This document shows positions 50,051 through 58,863 of a DNA stretch of 64,000 bases, one piece after another. The stretch spans positions 92,817-156,816 of the forward strand of contig NZ_JACHJG010000016.1 in NCBI RefSeq assembly GCF_014203545.1, in the 5' to 3' direction. The translations under genes and the position numbers were made by a program. How positions within the stretch are numbered: the first letter of the stretch is position 1; every line of letters begins with the position of its first letter. Source of the stretch: Streptomyces netropsis (GTDB lineage Bacteria; Actinomycetota; Actinomycetes; Streptomycetales; Streptomycetaceae). The notes below the pieces were generated by a model, which searched no databases, was not told where the DNA came from, and worked only from the letters and a program-made list of their open reading frames with translations.

Positions 50051-51868
50051 TTGTCATCTTCCAGATGGTCCCGGACCCTCGCCGTGGCCCTGTGCATGGC
50101 CGCGTGCGGAACGACCGCCGTCGCAACCACCGCGACCGCGGCTCCGGCCCCTCGTGACACGAGCGTCGAGAACTACTGGACCGCCGAGCGCCTGGCCGCC
50201 GCCAAGCCCGTCGAGACCGGTCGCAAGGCGGCAGGGTCCGCCGGCAAGATCGCGGGCGCCCCCAGGTCCTCCGCCCCCGCCCTCGGCGCCCCCGCGCTGA
50301 CGGCCGCCGCGGCCCCCTCCGGCACCCCTCAGGGCAAGTACGGCGACGGCATCCCCATGGTCGGCACGTTCTTCGCCGCCGGCGGCCCGAGCGGCAACAC
50401 CTACTGCACCGCGAGCGTCGTACAGAGCGCGGGCCGCAACCTCGTCCTGACCGCCGGGCACTGCGCCAAGGGCCAGGTCAGCACCAAGAGCATCTTCATC
50501 CCGCAGTACCGCAAGGGGCAGGACGCCGCCCACCAGCCGTTCGGCGTCTTCCCGGTGGAGCGCGTCTTCACCGACCCGCGCTACAGCTCCAACAGCACCG
50601 GCGCCGACTCCGACCTGGACTTCGGCCTCATCCGCGTCGGCACCAACGCCAAGGGTGCCCGGGTGCAGGACCTCACCGGCTCCCTCCGGCTGACCCCCAC
50701 GCCCCGCTGGAACAGCACGGTCACCGTCACCGGCTACCCCATCGCGAACAACCCCGACCAGCGGGCCATCAGCTGCACCGTGCCGACCAAGCGGCTGGCG
50801 GGCTACCGCCAGGTCGAGATGCGGTGCGGCGGCTACTACGGCGGCGTCTCCGGCAGCCCGTGGATCGCCAACTACGACGCCAAGTCCCGTACCGGCGATG
50901 TCATCGGCAACCTCGGTGGCTACTACGGCGGCGGCAACAAGGCGGGCGACCACTGGGTGAACTACTCCCCGGTCTACGACCGTCAGATCCAGGACCTGTA
51001 CCAGGACGCGGTCGCCGACCGTACGCCCGTCCGTGACGGCGGCGCCTACCGGCCGCAGTCCACGGCCAACCGGCTGCCCGGTGCCGCCTCGACCTGGCGG
51101 CACGCCAAGCACATCGCCTCCGGCGACTACACCGGCGACGGGCGCGACGACCTGCTGACGCTGTGGAGCGACGGCGAGGTCAGCCTCTACCCCGGCGACG
51201 GCAAGGGCGGCTTCGGCTCCGAGAAGACGCTCGCCAAGGCGGGCAGCTTCTGGAGCCGCGCCGAGGCCGTCACCGGCGGCGATTTCACCGGTTCGAACCG
51301 TTCCGACCTGGTGGTGCGCTGGGACAACGGCAAGGTCAGCCTCTTCGCGGACGGCGACCCGGCGGGCTTCGGCAAGGAGTACACCCTCGCCGCGGCCGGC
51401 TCCTTCCCCTGGAAGTACGCCACCCAGATCACCGCGGGCAAGTTCAACTCCACGGACAAGGCCTCGGACCTGGTCGTCCGCTGGGCCGACGGCGGACTCA
51501 GCCTCTACTCGGGTGTGAGCTCCTCCGGTCTCGGCACCGAGCGCCGCCTCGCGGAGAAGGGCTCGTTCTGGAAGAACTCCATCGCCCTCGCGAGTGCCCA
51601 GCCCGCGGGCCAGGACCGCTCGAACCTGATGGTCCGCTGGGCCGACGGCTCGCTGGGCAGCTTCGCCTTCTCCGGCTCCGCGCTGTCGGGCACCCGCCTC
51701 CAGGCACCCAACGCCTCCTGGCAGCCCGCCGTCATGACCGCCGGTGACTTCACCGCCGGCGGCCGCCGGGACGACCTCGTCGTCCGCTGGTCCGACGGCG
51801 AGTCCTCGCTCTACGACAACACCACGGGCGCGGCCCTCGGCACCTGGAACCCGCTGATCACTCCCTGA
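50051..51868 (+). CDS. Secreted trypsin-like serine protease with FG-GAP repeats
   Basis: A 605-residue exported protein. TTG 50051 gives a clean signal peptide (SSSRWSRTLAVALCMAACG... to TAAPAPRD). The chymotrypsin-fold domain has His at about 136 (LTAGHCAKG), Asp near 189 (ADSDLDFGLIRVG) and Ser near 267 (YYGGVSGSPWIANY). From ~345 to the end there are five FG-GAP-like repeats (GDYTGDGRDDLLTLWSDGEVSLYPGDGKGGFG and variants), probably for substrate or surface binding. Longer starts upstream would place a non-hydrophobic tail before the signal and are rejected. A single-gene unit. Confidence 0.88.
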   Translation: MSSSRWSRTLAVALCMAACGTTAVATTATAAPAPRDTSVENYWTAERLAAAKPVETGRKAAGSAGKIAGAPRSSAPALGAPALTAAAAPSGTPQGKYGDGIPMVGTFFAAGGPSGNTYCTASVVQSAGRNLVLTAGHCAKGQVSTKSIFIPQYRKGQDAAHQPFGVFPVERVFTDPRYSSNSTGADSDLDFGLIRVGTNAKGARVQDLTGSLRLTPTPRWNSTVTVTGYPIANNPDQRAISCTVPTKRLAGYRQVEMRCGGYYGGVSGSPWIANYDAKSRTGDVIGNLGGYYGGGNKAGDHWVNYSPVYDRQIQDLYQDAVADRTPVRDGGAYRPQSTANRLPGAASTWRHAKHIASGDYTGDGRDDLLTLWSDGEVSLYPGDGKGGFGSEKTLAKAGSFWSRAEAVTGGDFTGSNRSDLVVRWDNGKVSLFADGDPAGFGKEYTLAAAGSFPWKYATQITAGKFNSTDKASDLVVRWADGGLSLYSGVSSSGLGTERRLAEKGSFWKNSIALASAQPAGQDRSNLMVRWADGSLGSFAFSGSALSGTRLQAPNASWQPAVMTAGDFTAGGRRDDLVVRWSDGESSLYDNTTGAALGTWNPLITP

Positions 51869-52116
51869 TCCCGGTCCTCCTGCCCCAGGGGCGGCACCGG
51901 TCACCGCTACGGCGGCGGCCGATGCCGCCCTCTCGCATTCCCGGCCCATATCCCCGGAACGGGTGACCGGAATTTGCCCTCCTATTGCCTCCCCATGGAC
52001 AGAACACCCGTCACGTATGGCAAGCTGGGTGTCGAAGGTGCCGCCCCGGCCGCAATTCGCGGGTATATCCGCCGCGGCACCCGCGCTGTGTCCGTACGAG
52101 CGAGGAGGTGATCGGG

Positions 52117-52182
52117 ATGACCAGTCGGAGTCCCGAGGGAAGTCCTCGCCACAGCATGCCGTTCACGTCCCCGAACCGCTGA
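52117..52182 (+). CDS. 21-codon leader ORF with strong SD upstream of the Mg2+ ATPase (uORF1)
   Basis: ATG 52117 follows GCGAGGAGGTGATC, one of the best ribosome binding sites in the window. It encodes 21 residues with prolines at 6, 10, 15 and 19 and an acidic residue at 7 (S-P-E-G-S-P). It ends 315 bases before mgtA with no gene between. Proline-containing leader peptides upstream of Mg2+ transporters in enterobacteria (MgtL, MgtP) couple translation speed to transcription; here the same logic is inferred. Confidence 0.6.
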   Translation: MTSRSPEGSPRHSMPFTSPNR

Positions 52183-52435
52183 CTTCGGTCCCGCTGATTC
52201 CAGCGCCGACCGTGCGGATCGGCCCGGCCGCCCGGGCCCTTCGGTGAACTGACGCCCTTCGGCCCTTGCCGCGGGCGCTGTCGCGTGGTAACTCCCCGAC
52301 CGACCTTTCCGGCGCTTCGCCGTTCCCTTTTACCGGCGCTCCGGGGTAATTCCGCCCTGCCCTGCCGGAAATCCTTCCCGCGCATTCCGCTGCGCGTTTC
52401 ACCCGCACTTATCCGTGCCACGGCCGGGCTGCGCC

Positions 52436-52501
52436 ATGCCGCGAATTCGCCATGCCGCCATGCCGCCATGCCCGTGCGCCCGGAGAGAGGTTTCGGCATG
52501 A
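52436..52501 (+). CDS. Proline/cysteine/arginine-rich leader ORF overlapping mgtA (uORF2)
   Basis: The frame from ATG 52436 (in-frame GTG at 52415, ATG at 52460) reads M-P-R-I-R-H-A-A-M-P-P-C-P-C-A-R-R-E-V-S-A and stops at TGA 52499-52501, which overlaps the mgtA ATG as ATGA. The PPCPC-ARRE order resembles the P-rich then R-rich layout of MgtL. It has no clear ribosome binding site, which weakens the case; the coupled stop/start strengthens it. Confidence 0.45.
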   Translation: MPRIRHAAMPPCPCARREVSA

Positions 52502-55236
52502 CCAACAGCACCCTCACCCCCCAGAAGCTCGCACCGCCGGGCCGTACCCGCCGCGACCGCAAGGCCGCCGAACTCCAGGCCCGTACCCGCCTCGTCGGCG
52601 AGCGCCTCGCCGAGGTCAGCGGCCGCCCGGCCGCCCGGGTCCTGCAGGACGTTCACGCCACCGCCCAGGGGCTGCGGCACGACGAGGCCACCGACCGTCT
52701 GGAGCGGCACGGCGCCAACGTCGTCGCGCACGAGCGCGCGCCGCGCTGGTTCGTCCAGCTCGCGAAGGCCTACTGGAACCCCTTCATCCTCGTCCTCGTC
52801 GTCCTGGACGCCGTCATGCTCTGGCAGTGGCTCCAGGTGGCCGACGCGGAGCCCTTCGACCCCGGCATCGCCATCCTCGGCACGATGGTGCTGGTCAGCG
52901 GGCTGCTGCGGTTCTGGCAGGAGTACCGCTCGGGCCGCTCCGCCGCCGCCCTGCGGGCACTGGTCACCACCACCTGCGCCGTGGTGCGCAGGGCCGGCCG
53001 CGGCGACGCGCCGGCCACCGTCGAGATCCCCATGGACCAGGTCGTCCCCGGCGACGTCGTCCGCCTCGCGGCCGGTGACCTCGTCCCCGCCGACCTGCGG
53101 CTGCTGACGGCCAAGGACCTCATGGTCAGCCAGGCCGCGCTGTCCGGCGAGTCGCTGCCCGTCGCCAAGGCCGACACCCGGCTCCACGACTACGGCCAGA
53201 GCCTGACGAACGACCCGGTGGAGGCCGACAACCTCGTCCTGATGGGCACCTCCGTCACCTCCGGCGCGGCCACCGGCGTCGTCGTCGCGACCGGCCAGGA
53301 CACCTACTTCGGCTCGATGGCCGGCTCCCTGGCCGGTGAGCGCCCGCAGACCAGCTTCGACACCGGCGTGCGCAAGGTCAGCTTCCTGCTGATCCGCTTC
53401 ATGCTCGTCATGGTCCCCGTCGTCTTCGCCGTCAACGGCTTCACGAAGGGCGACTGGGACGAGGCCTTCATGTTCGCGCTCGCCGTCGCCGTCGGCCTCA
53501 CCCCCGAGATGCTGCCCATGGTGGTCACCACCAACCTGGCGCGCGGCGCGGTCGCCATGTCCCGGCGCAAGGTCGTCGTCAAGCGGCTCAACGCCATCCA
53601 GAACCTCGGTGCCATGGACGTGCTGTGCACGGACAAGACGGGAACGCTGACCGAGGACCGCATCGTCCTCGACCGCTACCTCGACGTGCGCGGCCAGGAG
53701 GACGGCGAGGTCCTGGAGTACGCCTACCTCAACAGCCACTTCCAGACCGGGCTGCGCAACCTCATGGACCAGGCGGTCATCGACCGGGTGCTCGAGGCCG
53801 AGGAGGTTGTCGTCGACGCCCGCTTCACGAAGGTCGACGAGATCCCCTTCGACTTCGCGCGCCGAAGGATGTCCGTGGTCCTCAGCCGCAACGGCCTGGA
53901 GGCACCCGGCCGGGCCGCCGAGCACGTCCTCATCACCAAGGGCGCGGTCGAGGAAGTCCTCGCCCTGTGCACGCACATGACCGACGAGGGCAAGAAGGTG
54001 GAACTCACCCGTGAGCTGCGCCGCGAGGTGACCCGCACGGCCGAGGACAACAACCGGCAGGGCCTGCGCGTCCTCGCCGTCGCGACCCGCAGGCTCACCG
54101 CCGAGCGGACCGCCTACACCGTCGACGACGAGGCGGGCCTCACCCTCATCGGCTTCCTCGCCTTCCTCGACCCGCCGAAGGCCGACGCCGCGGCCGCTCT
54201 CCAGGCCCTCGCCGACAAGGGCGTCGCCGTCAAGGTCGTCACGGGCGACAACGAACTGGTCGCCGCCCGGGTCTGCGCCGACGTCGGCATCGACGTGGGA
54301 GTCGTCGTCACCGGCCGCGAGATCGACGGCACGGACGAGCCGGAGCTGCGCGCCCTGGTCCGCACGACCACGGTCTTCGCCAAGACCAACCCGGTCCAGA
54401 AGGCCCGCATCGTACGGGCGCTACAGGCCGAGGGCCACACCGTCGGCTTCCTCGGCGACGGCATCAACGACGCCGCCGCGCTGCGCGACGCCGACGTCGG
54501 CATCTCCGTCGACTCGGCCGTCGACATCGCCAAGGAGTCCGCGGACATCATCCTGCTGGAGAAGGACCTGATGGTCCTGGAGCAGGGCGTCGAGCAGGGC
54601 CGGACCACGTTCGGCAACACCATCAAGTACATCAAGATGACCGCCAGCTCGAACTTCGGCAACGTCTTCTCGGTGCTGGTCGCGAGCGCCTTCATCCCCT
54701 TCCAGCCGATGCTGGCGATCCACCTGCTGGTGCAGAACCTCGCGTACGACATCTCGCAGCTGGCCACGCCCTGGGACCGGATGGACCCCGAGTACCTGCG
54801 CAAGCCGCGCACCTGGGACGCCAAGGGCATCGCCCGGTTCATGCTCTGCGTCGGCCCGATCAGCTCCGTCTTCGACATCATCACCTTCCTGGTGATGTGG
54901 AACGTCTTCGGGGCGGACAGCGACGCACACCAGACGCTGTTCCAGTCCGGCTGGTTCATCGAGGGCCTGCTGTCCCAGACCCTGATCGTGCACATGATCC
55001 GCACCCGCAGGATCCCGTTCATCCAGTCCCGGGCCTCGGCCCCCGTGCTGGTCATGACCGGTCTGGTGATGGCGCTCGGCATCTTCCTGCCGTTCTCGCC
55101 GCTGGCGTCGGCGCTGTCGATGGAGCCGCTGCCCATGGGCTACTTCCCGTGGCTGATCGGGATCCTGCTGACGTACTGCGCGCTCACGCAGGTGGTGAAG
55201 ACGTGGTACATCCGGCGGTTCAGCACCTGGCTCTGA
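52498..55236 (+). CDS. mgtA: Mg2+-translocating P-type ATPase (P3B, MgtA/MgtB type)
   Basis: A 912-residue P-type ATPase. The phosphorylation site is D379 (VLCTDKTGTLTED), the hinge is GDGINDAAALRDADVGISVD, the actuator loop is LSGESLPVAKAD, and the membrane helix 4 motif is EMLPMVV. It imports Mg2+ down its gradient with ATP. The N-terminal 60 residues are basic as in MgtA. GGAGAGAGG precedes the ATG at a normal distance. The long leader (from at least 52117) suggests control by Mg2+ or translation rate. mgtC follows after 34 bases. Confidence 0.94.
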   Translation: MTNSTLTPQKLAPPGRTRRDRKAAELQARTRLVGERLAEVSGRPAARVLQDVHATAQGLRHDEATDRLERHGANVVAHERAPRWFVQLAKAYWNPFILVLVVLDAVMLWQWLQVADAEPFDPGIAILGTMVLVSGLLRFWQEYRSGRSAAALRALVTTTCAVVRRAGRGDAPATVEIPMDQVVPGDVVRLAAGDLVPADLRLLTAKDLMVSQAALSGESLPVAKADTRLHDYGQSLTNDPVEADNLVLMGTSVTSGAATGVVVATGQDTYFGSMAGSLAGERPQTSFDTGVRKVSFLLIRFMLVMVPVVFAVNGFTKGDWDEAFMFALAVAVGLTPEMLPMVVTTNLARGAVAMSRRKVVVKRLNAIQNLGAMDVLCTDKTGTLTEDRIVLDRYLDVRGQEDGEVLEYAYLNSHFQTGLRNLMDQAVIDRVLEAEEVVVDARFTKVDEIPFDFARRRMSVVLSRNGLEAPGRAAEHVLITKGAVEEVLALCTHMTDEGKKVELTRELRREVTRTAEDNNRQGLRVLAVATRRLTAERTAYTVDDEAGLTLIGFLAFLDPPKADAAAALQALADKGVAVKVVTGDNELVAARVCADVGIDVGVVVTGREIDGTDEPELRALVRTTTVFAKTNPVQKARIVRALQAEGHTVGFLGDGINDAAALRDADVGISVDSAVDIAKESADIILLEKDLMVLEQGVEQGRTTFGNTIKYIKMTASSNFGNVFSVLVASAFIPFQPMLAIHLLVQNLAYDISQLATPWDRMDPEYLRKPRTWDAKGIARFMLCVGPISSVFDIITFLVMWNVFGADSDAHQTLFQSGWFIEGLLSQTLIVHMIRTRRIPFIQSRASAPVLVMTGLVMALGIFLPFSPLASALSMEPLPMGYFPWLIGILLTYCALTQVVKTWYIRRFSTWL

Positions 55237-55270
55237 GGAGCCGATAGGACAGTGAAGAGGAGGGTGGAAC

Positions 55271-56074
55271 ATGGTCATCGTCAACGAGTGGCACCTGGCG
55301 GCCAACATCGCGGCCGGACTGGGATTCGGCGCGATCATCGGCCTGGAGCGCCAGTGGCGCTCCCGGATGGCGGGGCTCCGTACGAACGCGCTGGTCGCGG
55401 CCGGATCCGCCCTCTTCGTGCTGCTCTCCCAGTACGGCTTCGCCGCCGCGACGAGCACCACGGGCTACGACGGCTCGCGGGTCGCCGCACAGATCGTCTC
55501 CGGCATCGGCTTCCTCGGCGCGGGCGTCATCATGCGTGACGGGCTGAGCGTCCGGGGCCTCAACACCGCGGCCACGCTGTGGTGTTCGGCCGCCGTCGGC
55601 GCCCTCGCCGGCACCGGCCTGTACGTGGTCGCGGGGCTCGGCACGGCGGGCGTCGTCGGCGCCAACACCCTGCTGCGCCCCCTGGCCCGCGGCCTCGACC
55701 GCACGCCGCGCGCCGGCGCGGAGGTGGCCACCGACTACTACTTCGAGGTGGTCTGTACCGAGCCCGAGGAGGCTCACGTCCGCACCCTCGTCGTCCAGTC
55801 CCTGGCCCGCCCCGGTTTCCGTCTCCGCTCCGTCCACAGCGTCGACGCGGAGGCCGCCGGGAAGGTCACCGTCGCCGCCGAACTCACCACCGAGCGCCAC
55901 GACGACAGTCTCCTGGAGGAGGCGGTCAGCCGCCTCTCCCTGGAGCCGGCGGTGTCGGCGGTGAGCTGGACGGTCCTGCACGGCCCGGACGACTCGGACG
56001 AGCCGGACGAGCCGTCGGGCTACGAGAACGGCCGCCGGGGGCGGCGGGTGCGGGACTTCTTCACGGGGCGGTGA
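55271..56074 (+). CDS. mgtC: MgtC/SapB-family protein
   Basis: A 267-residue protein. Residues ~8-140 are the four-helix MgtC membrane domain (AANIAAGLGFGAIIGLERQWRSRMAGLRTNALVAAGSALFVLLSQ, GIGFLGAGVIMRDG, GLNTAATLWCSAAVGALAGTG). Residues ~150-240 are the ACT-like C-terminal domain. MgtC helps growth at low Mg2+ and controls ATP synthase in Salmonella and mycobacteria. GAGGAGGG precedes the ATG. It lies in one operon with mgtA, the reverse of the mgtCB order in Salmonella. Confidence 0.92.
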   Translation: MVIVNEWHLAANIAAGLGFGAIIGLERQWRSRMAGLRTNALVAAGSALFVLLSQYGFAAATSTTGYDGSRVAAQIVSGIGFLGAGVIMRDGLSVRGLNTAATLWCSAAVGALAGTGLYVVAGLGTAGVVGANTLLRPLARGLDRTPRAGAEVATDYYFEVVCTEPEEAHVRTLVVQSLARPGFRLRSVHSVDAEAAGKVTVAAELTTERHDDSLLEEAVSRLSLEPAVSAVSWTVLHGPDDSDEPDEPSGYENGRRGRRVRDFFTGR

Positions 56075-56102
56075 GGTGGGCGCGGCCGGTCGTTGCGGGT
56101 GG

Positions 56103-56366
56103 TCACACGCGCAACCGCGTAGCCTTCCCGGCCAGGCGTCGTCGAGCGGTGTCGAGTGCCTCGCACAGGTCGTCCGTGGAGGTGAGGGTCGTCGGCGCGT
56201 GGACGGTGTGCGGGATGATCCACAGGCGGTTGCCGAGGTATCTGCCCGGGGAAGGCGCGAGGAGTTCCCAGCCGGGAGGCTGCACGGTGACGCCACGCGT
56301 CCCGGCGAGGCGGTAGGCGGTGCCGAGGGGGAGCGGAAACCACACGGTCCGCTCGGCGCCGCTCAT
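56103..56366 (-). CDS. Hypothetical protein, probably N-terminally truncated (primase-like family)
   Basis: An 87-codon ORF. The same frame stays open upstream to about 56545 with sensible sequence (TVGTRWDFAQITFGLAGAAL ... GPYL) but no start codon, so the gene seems to have lost its 5' end. The combined sequence (RWD..., then VTVQPPGWELLAPSPGRYLG, then HAPTTLTSTDDLCEAL) recalls small Streptomyces proteins related to the bifunctional primase/polymerase N-terminal domain. No ribosome binding site precedes ATG 56366. Function is not assigned. Confidence 0.45.
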   Translation of the reverse strand: MSGAERTVWFPLPLGTAYRLAGTRGVTVQPPGWELLAPSPGRYLGNRLWIIPHTVHAPTTLTSTDDLCEALDTARRRLAGKATRLRV

Positions 56367-56470
56367 GAGGTACGGGCCGATGTGATCGCCGTCCGCCCTG
56401 AGTTGGGTGAGGGCGGCGCCCGCCAGGCCGAACGTGATCTGCGCGAAGTCCCACCGGGTGCCGACGGTGA

Positions 56471-56869
56471 GTGGTGTGGGCCGGGCGGCCTTCCAATGCG
56501 CTGTGGCGACCGCCGCCGGGCGGGCTGTGCGCCATCCACCAGCCCAACCTTCTCCCCCGCCTCGCCACGCCGGCCAAGCTGTTCGCGGCGGATTACTGGA
56601 TCACGGCAGAAGCGGTCGACGGCAGCGACGAAGCCACCCTGTGGATCCTCGCCGATGACCAGAAGTCCTGGGCGTCGGTGGACTACGTGCCCGGCCACGA
56701 CACCTTCACCGTCGAGCATTACGGGCCCCGAGGGCTGTGGGACGAGTTGGAATCGGCATTCCGGCTCTGGGAGCACCGCGGCCGACCAGATCGCGACCGG
56801 GCCGGTCTGACCATCACCGCCGAAGGACAGCACGTCTGGCTCGACACCCCGGACAACATCATCAACTGA
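56471..56869 (+). pseudogene. 3' fragment of a methyltransferase-like gene
   Basis: From about 56586 the frame reads YWITAEAVDGSDEATLWILADDQKSWASVDYVPGHDTFTVEHYGPRGLWDELESAFRLWEHRGRPDRDRAGLTITAEGQHVWLDTPDN. The ending GLT.T.eGQhVWLD.PDN is that of protein-isoaspartate-methyltransferase-like enzymes common in Streptomyces peptide-maturation loci. The methyltransferase core is missing. The part before ~56586 is a chance frame. It stops seven bases before the 50-bp palindrome. Confidence 0.5.
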
Positions 56870-56875
56870 GCCCTT

Positions 56876-56925
56876 CACGCAGCGTCTGGTTCTCCCCGGT
56901 ACCGGGGAGAACCAGACGCTGCGTG
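56876..56925. repeat. Perfect 50-bp palindrome
   Basis: Bases 56876-56900 are the exact reverse complement of 56901-56925, with no loop and GGTACC at the centre. It begins seven bases after the methyltransferase fragment and ends where the flavoprotein fragment begins. Confidence 0.9.
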
Positions 56926-57331
56926 TCATCGCCACCCGGGCGGCAGTCGACGGTGAGTTCCTGGAACTTCCAGCACTGGAGGCGGCGTCCGGGCGCCCGG
57001 TGCGGAGCGACTGGCGGCGGGCGGGTGAGGAGAAGCGGAACCCACCGGCGGACGCGGTCGTCGTGGTGGCGATGACGATGAACACGGCCAGCAAGTGGGC
57101 GGCCGGGATCGCCGGCACCTACGCTCTCGAGCTGGGCTGCCCGTGGTCGCCCTGCCGTTCTGGCCGACGGCTCTGGACACCCACCCGGCGACTCGGCGCT
57201 CGGTGAAGACACTGCGTGGCGCCGGGGTGCGTGTGCTCCACGGCGAGGGGGAGTGGCAGCCCCACGCACCTGGGACGGGGGGCGAGCGGCGGCACCTTGC
57301 ACTGGACGTTCTCTCGCCACAGGAGAGGTGA
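56926..57331 (+). pseudogene. Flavoprotein (PPC-decarboxylase-like) pseudogene, 5' truncated and frameshifted
   Basis: From the palindrome the frame gives VIATRAAVDGEFLELPALEAASGRPVRSDWRR and PPADAVVVVAMTMNTASKWAAGIAGTYAL. This is the HFCD flavoprotein core, including the FMN-binding AMTMNTASKWAAGIA. Near 57138 the homologous sequence continues one frame over (LPVVALPFWPTALDTHPATRRSVKTLRGAGVRVLHGEGEWQPHAPG) to a stop at 57331. The N-terminal FMN/phosphate-binding part is missing. A one-base indel plus the truncation make it non-functional. Confidence 0.7.
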
Positions 57332-57353
57332 GGCCGCGACGCGATCAGTCAGA

Positions 57354-57920
57354 TCAGCGCAGGTCCTTGCTGCGTACGTTCCGCAGCCCGCACGCGTCCT
57401 CGTACAGTTCGCCCTCCGCGCCGAACAGACTCCACAGCGGCTGCAGCGGGAGCCAGGTCAGGCCGAGAAGCCAGCGTCCCACCGCCTGCCAGAAGTGCGG
57501 CCGTCCGGCGTCGGCCTCGCGCACCACGCGCGTCACGAGCAGGAACTTGCCCACGGTCGTCCGGAATATCACGGCACCCAGCACGTGGTGGACGAAGGAC
57601 ACTCCGAAGAAGCACGCGGCGACGTACGCCCAGTAGATGCCGACGGTCTTGTCGTCCGCCAGCTGGTGGGCGAGGCCGAAGCCGGCGAAGAGCGTGATGG
57701 CCCCGTCGATCGTCGCGGAGAGCATGCGGCGTTCATCACTGATCGGCTCGGGGACGACGGGAGACTGCGGATACGGCTGCGGGTGCGGCTGAGCGTACGG
57801 GTGCGGATACGCGTGCGGCTGAGCGTACGGGTCGGGCTGAGCGTACGGGTGCGGCTGTGCGTACGGTGGCTGGGGAGCGTACGGCTGGTGCGGGTGCTGC
57901 TGGTGCTGGTAGTCGATCAC
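57354..57920 (-). CDS. RDD-family membrane protein with YAQP repeats
   Basis: A 188-residue protein. The first ~65 residues are Pro/Tyr/Gln/His-rich with repeated YAQPHP or YAQPDP units (DNA tandem units of ~18 bases around 57775-57885). The remainder is an RDD domain with three membrane segments (SATIDGAITLFAGFGLAHQLA, YWAYVAACFFGVSFVHHVLGAVIF, TTVGKFLLVTRVV, GRWLLGLTWLPLQPLWSLF). RDD proteins may exchange ions or compatible solutes. The start is GTG 57920 after AGGATGG. Confidence 0.82.
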   Translation of the reverse strand: MIDYQHQQHPHQPYAPQPPYAQPHPYAQPDPYAQPHAYPHPYAQPHPQPYPQSPVVPEPISDERRMLSATIDGAITLFAGFGLAHQLADDKTVGIYWAYVAACFFGVSFVHHVLGAVIFRTTVGKFLLVTRVVREADAGRPHFWQAVGRWLLGLTWLPLQPLWSLFGAEGELYEDACGLRNVRSKDLR

Positions 57921-58047
57921 GGGGGGCCATCCTGCCGTACGACTGTGACAGCTGATTCTCAGGTTGATACCCGGGATGTATCGAAGGCGCACGTGGCGCC
58001 GGGCGCTGCGGTCCCCCGTTCTGCAGCCCCCGGCGGCGTGTGGTCGG

Positions 58048-58815
58048 TCAGTTCAGCCGGGCGTCGGCGTAGGCGGTCATCGCGTCACGCTGGTAGACGG
58101 CCAGCCCGTCGGCGATCTTGTCGTAATTCGCACGGAACCGCGGGTCGTCGACATACGTCTGGCCCAGACCCTTGTACCCGCACGCGTTCGGGGTCCAGAA
58201 GCGGCAGATGCCCTGGTAGTGGGCGTCCACTTCGGCCTGCACCGCGGGATCGGTGACCGGTGTGCCGGCCACCATGAACTCCGCCAGGCGGATCATCTGC
58301 GCCGTCACCTCCCGCTGCCACCGCTCCGTGTCCTCGTCGGTCATCGTCTCGACGGCCTGCCGGGACTCCGCCCAGGCCTCGGGCCACCGCTCCCGTACCT
58401 CGGCATCTTCCTCGGCGGAAGAGGGCTCGAAGCCCTCGAAAAGGTTCTCCGGCCTGTTGATCTTCGTCATGGCGTTGTTGTCCTTGCCTTCCTCCAGTTC
58501 GGCGATGGTGCGGCCGACCGTGCGGGCGAGCGTCTCCAGCCGGTTCCGCTCCGCCAGCAGCCGCTGGTGGTGCTCGCGGAGCACGGCCACCTGGTCGACC
58601 TGGCTCTCCAGGACCGCCCGGATCTCGCGCAGTCCCAGGTCCAGCTCCCGCATCAGCAGGATCTGCTGCAGCCGCAGCAGATCGGCCTCCTCGTAGTAGC
58701 GGTGCCCGTTGCTCCCGATCCACGCCGGCGGCAGCAGGCCGATCTCGTCGTAGTGCCGCAGCGTCCGGGACGTCACCCCGGACATCCGGGCCACATCCGC
58801 GATCGACCAGGCCAT
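58048..58815 (-). CDS. TipA-like MerR-family multidrug-binding regulator
   Basis: A 255-residue regulator. Residues 1-75 are the MerR winged helix (SIADVARMSGVTSRTLRHYDEIGLLPPAWIGSNGHRYYEEADLLRLQQILLMRELDLGLREI), ~80-115 a coiled coil, and ~120-255 a TipAS antibiotic-recognition domain (PSSAEEDAEVRERWPEAWAESRQA ... HYQGICRFWTPNACGYKGLGQTYVDDPRF). TipA binds thiopeptides covalently through a cysteine; here the candidate is in PNACGYKG. GGAGGAG precedes ATG 58815. It most likely activates its own promoter. Confidence 0.92.
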   Translation of the reverse strand: MAWSIADVARMSGVTSRTLRHYDEIGLLPPAWIGSNGHRYYEEADLLRLQQILLMRELDLGLREIRAVLESQVDQVAVLREHHQRLLAERNRLETLARTVGRTIAELEEGKDNNAMTKINRPENLFEGFEPSSAEEDAEVRERWPEAWAESRQAVETMTDEDTERWQREVTAQMIRLAEFMVAGTPVTDPAVQAEVDAHYQGICRFWTPNACGYKGLGQTYVDDPRFRANYDKIADGLAVYQRDAMTAYADARLN

Positions 58816-58863
58816 AGCCCTGCTCCTCCATCGCCGGGCCGGTCTCTCCGGCCCCACACGAAG

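Noticed and set aside
47200..50160. A minus-strand open frame of 986 codons opposite the purine permease and xdhC
   Set aside because: It is the antisense of well-defined genes; long reverse frames are common in GC-rich DNA with strong third-position bias, and the sequence is low-complexity Gly/Asp/Arg without domains.
51869..52497. M-box or other Mg2+ riboswitch before mgtA
   Set aside because: I could not find the conserved M-box sequence blocks; leader ORFs explain the region better.
52285..52497. 71-residue N-terminal extension of MgtA from GTG 52285
   Set aside because: The frame is open but encodes a proline/arginine-rich sequence unlike MgtA, and GGAGAGAGG directly precedes ATG 52498.
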